From Bacteroidia bacterium (GTDB lineage Bacteria > Bacteroidota > Bacteroidia > J057), in NCBI GenBank assembly GCA_041391665.1, contig JAWKNO010000003.1, positions 1-64,000 on the forward strand: 64,000 nucleotides of DNA, given 5' to 3'. Within the stretch, counting starts at the first letter, position 1. Each line of letters begins with the position of its first letter. The notes under the pieces are model-generated. The model worked only from the letters and a program-made list of their open reading frames with translations. It did no database searches and had not been told where the DNA came from. Shown piece after piece: positions 62,897 to 64,000 of the stretch. A program made the translations under genes and the position numbers.

Positions 62897-64000
62897 CTGT
62901 TCCGGTATCCACTACTGCACCAAAGGCCGTATCGATCGGGGTAAGTACCAGTCCGGGGAATACGCCAAGAAGCAGAATCAGAAAAACAAGAATGGCAATT
63001 CCGGCAACCGGAAGGAAAGAAAACCTGGTATTGAATACCGGCTGTTTGCCTTCACTGTTGAAGAACATAACCACAATGACCCGAATGTAGTAGTAAGCAC
63101 CGATGACGGAAGTCAGGATACCGATGGTAGCGAGAAAGACCAGGTCATCGCGGATGGCAGTGATAAACACCTGATATTTCCCCATAAAACCAGCCAGGGG
63201 AGGAATTCCCGCCAATGAAAAGAGGAAAATGGCGAGTGCCCCTGCCAGATAAGGAGATTTCAGGCCCAGTCCGCGCCAGCTTTCAAGGTCTGTATCTTCA
63301 AACTGCTGTTCTACCATACCCACAATACCGAAAGCGCCGATATTCATGAGGGTATAGATAAACATGTAGAAAATAATCGCTTTGAAGCCAATATAGTTGT
63401 CAGGAGTAGCGGCACAAAGGCCGAGGAGAATATAACCAGAGTGCGCAATACTTGAATAAGCCAGCATTCGCTTGAGGTTTTGCTGGCGGGCAGCGACAAT
63501 ATTGCCATATACCATCGTCAGAAGCGCGGCAAGTGCCAGAATCGTTTCTATTTTACCGTTTTCTGAAGCACTTACGAGTTGGAGTTTTTGGATAATGACC
63601 CCCATCGCCACAAAAGCAGCGAGTTTACTGCCGGTAGCCATAAAGCCTGCGAGTGGTGTCGGCGTTCCCGTATAAACGTCGGGCGTCCAGCTATGAAAGG
63701 GGAAAGCAGCCACTTTAAAAAGGAAACCTACCATGATCAGCCCCGATGCTGTAAAGAATAAAGGCTGGTTTTCCTGAAGCAGTTTGATCATGTCAGCTCC
63801 ATTCAAAATGGAGAAATTGGTAGTACCTGTAACACCATAAAGGATAGAAATACCAAACAGCAGGAAGGCAGAGGCAAATGAACCCAGGAGAAAGTATTTC
63901 AGACCCGCCTCATTGGAACGGCTTTCGGTCTTATACAGTGCCGCGAAAATGTAGAGACACATGGACATGGTTTCCAACCCGATGAAAGTCATAATCAGGT
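62880..64000 (-). CDS. nuoN: NADH-quinone oxidoreductase subunit N, 5' end outside the window
   Basis: Partial gene: the frame runs off the right edge without a stop, so the true start lies beyond 64000. The visible C-terminal 370 residues contain about ten membrane helices of the NuoN/Mrp-antiporter fold, with signatures LVGFLFKVAAFPFHSWTPDVYTG-type segment near 100 (Lys in the proton channel), SSIAHSGYILLGL and LFSLAGIPPLAGFMGKYQVF. Complex I uses this subunit as one of its proton pumps. Other nuo genes should follow on the same strand outside the window. Confidence 0.95.
   Translation of the reverse strand, partial: LIMTFIGLETMSMCLYIFAALYKTESRSNEAGLKYFLLGSFASAFLLFGISILYGVTGTTNFSILNGADMIKLLQENQPLFFTASGLIMVGFLFKVAAFPFHSWTPDVYTGTPTPLAGFMATGSKLAAFVAMGVIIQKLQLVSASENGKIETILALAALLTMVYGNIVAARQQNLKRMLAYSSIAHSGYILLGLCAATPDNYIGFKAIIFYMFIYTLMNIGAFGIVGMVEQQFEDTDLESWRGLGLKSPYLAGALAIFLFSLAGIPPLAGFMGKYQVFITAIRDDLVFLATIGILTSVIGAYYYIRVIVVMFFNSEGKQPVFNTRFSFLPVAGIAILVFLILLLGVFPGLVLTPIDTAFGAVVDTGTAMLGR

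Overview
The window is chromosomal DNA from a member of the Bacteroidota, most likely a Saprospiria/Chitinophagales-type lineage. The evidence is the gene content: DUF3078 barrel, WG-repeat protein, carboxypeptidase-like TonB receptor, PorT-like barrel beside an ECF sigma factor, Bacteroidota-type RHS cores ending in YRFGFxGKE, and lipoproteins with a Cys lipobox. Several promoters also match the Bacteroidota -7 element TAnnTTTG. I see no rRNA, tRNA or CRISPR.

Region 1 (about 1-9600) is an accessory island. It holds broken RHS gene copies on the minus strand, each reduced to the last part of the core plus a different C-terminal tip. Several tips are followed by a short unrelated gene that looks like a cognate immunity gene. 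Between them lie two tandem leucine-rich-repeat lipoproteins, a RelB/RelE-like pair with a rearranged toxin end, a VapBC-like pair with an internal deletion, and an Rpn-type PD-(D/E)XK nuclease gene. Three RHS copies carry the same GC-rich hairpin element, two of them at the same core position and one truncated. Five copies share a fixed left boundary, and two cassettes share a right-boundary sequence. This is the most unusual part of the window.

Region 2 (9.6-20.1 kb) is mostly housekeeping and envelope: ECF sigma factor with a membrane/barrel partner, a 52-residue exported peptide gene, a DUF3078 barrel, a TPR protein, PlsC, a pncA-dinB operon behind a perfect palindromic operator, and signal peptidase I. 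The dinB gene has no ordinary start codon for its conserved N-terminus.

Region 3 (20.1-26.8 kb) is a likely zinc-uptake operon (His/Cys-rich small protein, ZnuD-like TonB receptor, lipoprotein), then a DUF4870 protein, an M23 peptidase and an M49-like metallopeptidase lipoprotein. Region 4 (26.8-46.5 kb) carries an acyl-CoA carboxylase beta subunit with YebC, an unrecognised 708-residue helical-repeat protein, radA, a TPR histidine kinase, a WG-repeat protein, metK, trmB, gyrA and two paralogous TPR proteins.

Region 5 (46.5-64 kb) is envelope and polysaccharide: a Wzi/RemB-like barrel, glycosyltransferase and hldD, a 1253-residue NtrY-like kinase next to a 1179-residue outer-membrane protein, then a WecA/MraY-like transferase, asparagine synthase and glycosyltransferase operon. 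The window ends inside nuoN.
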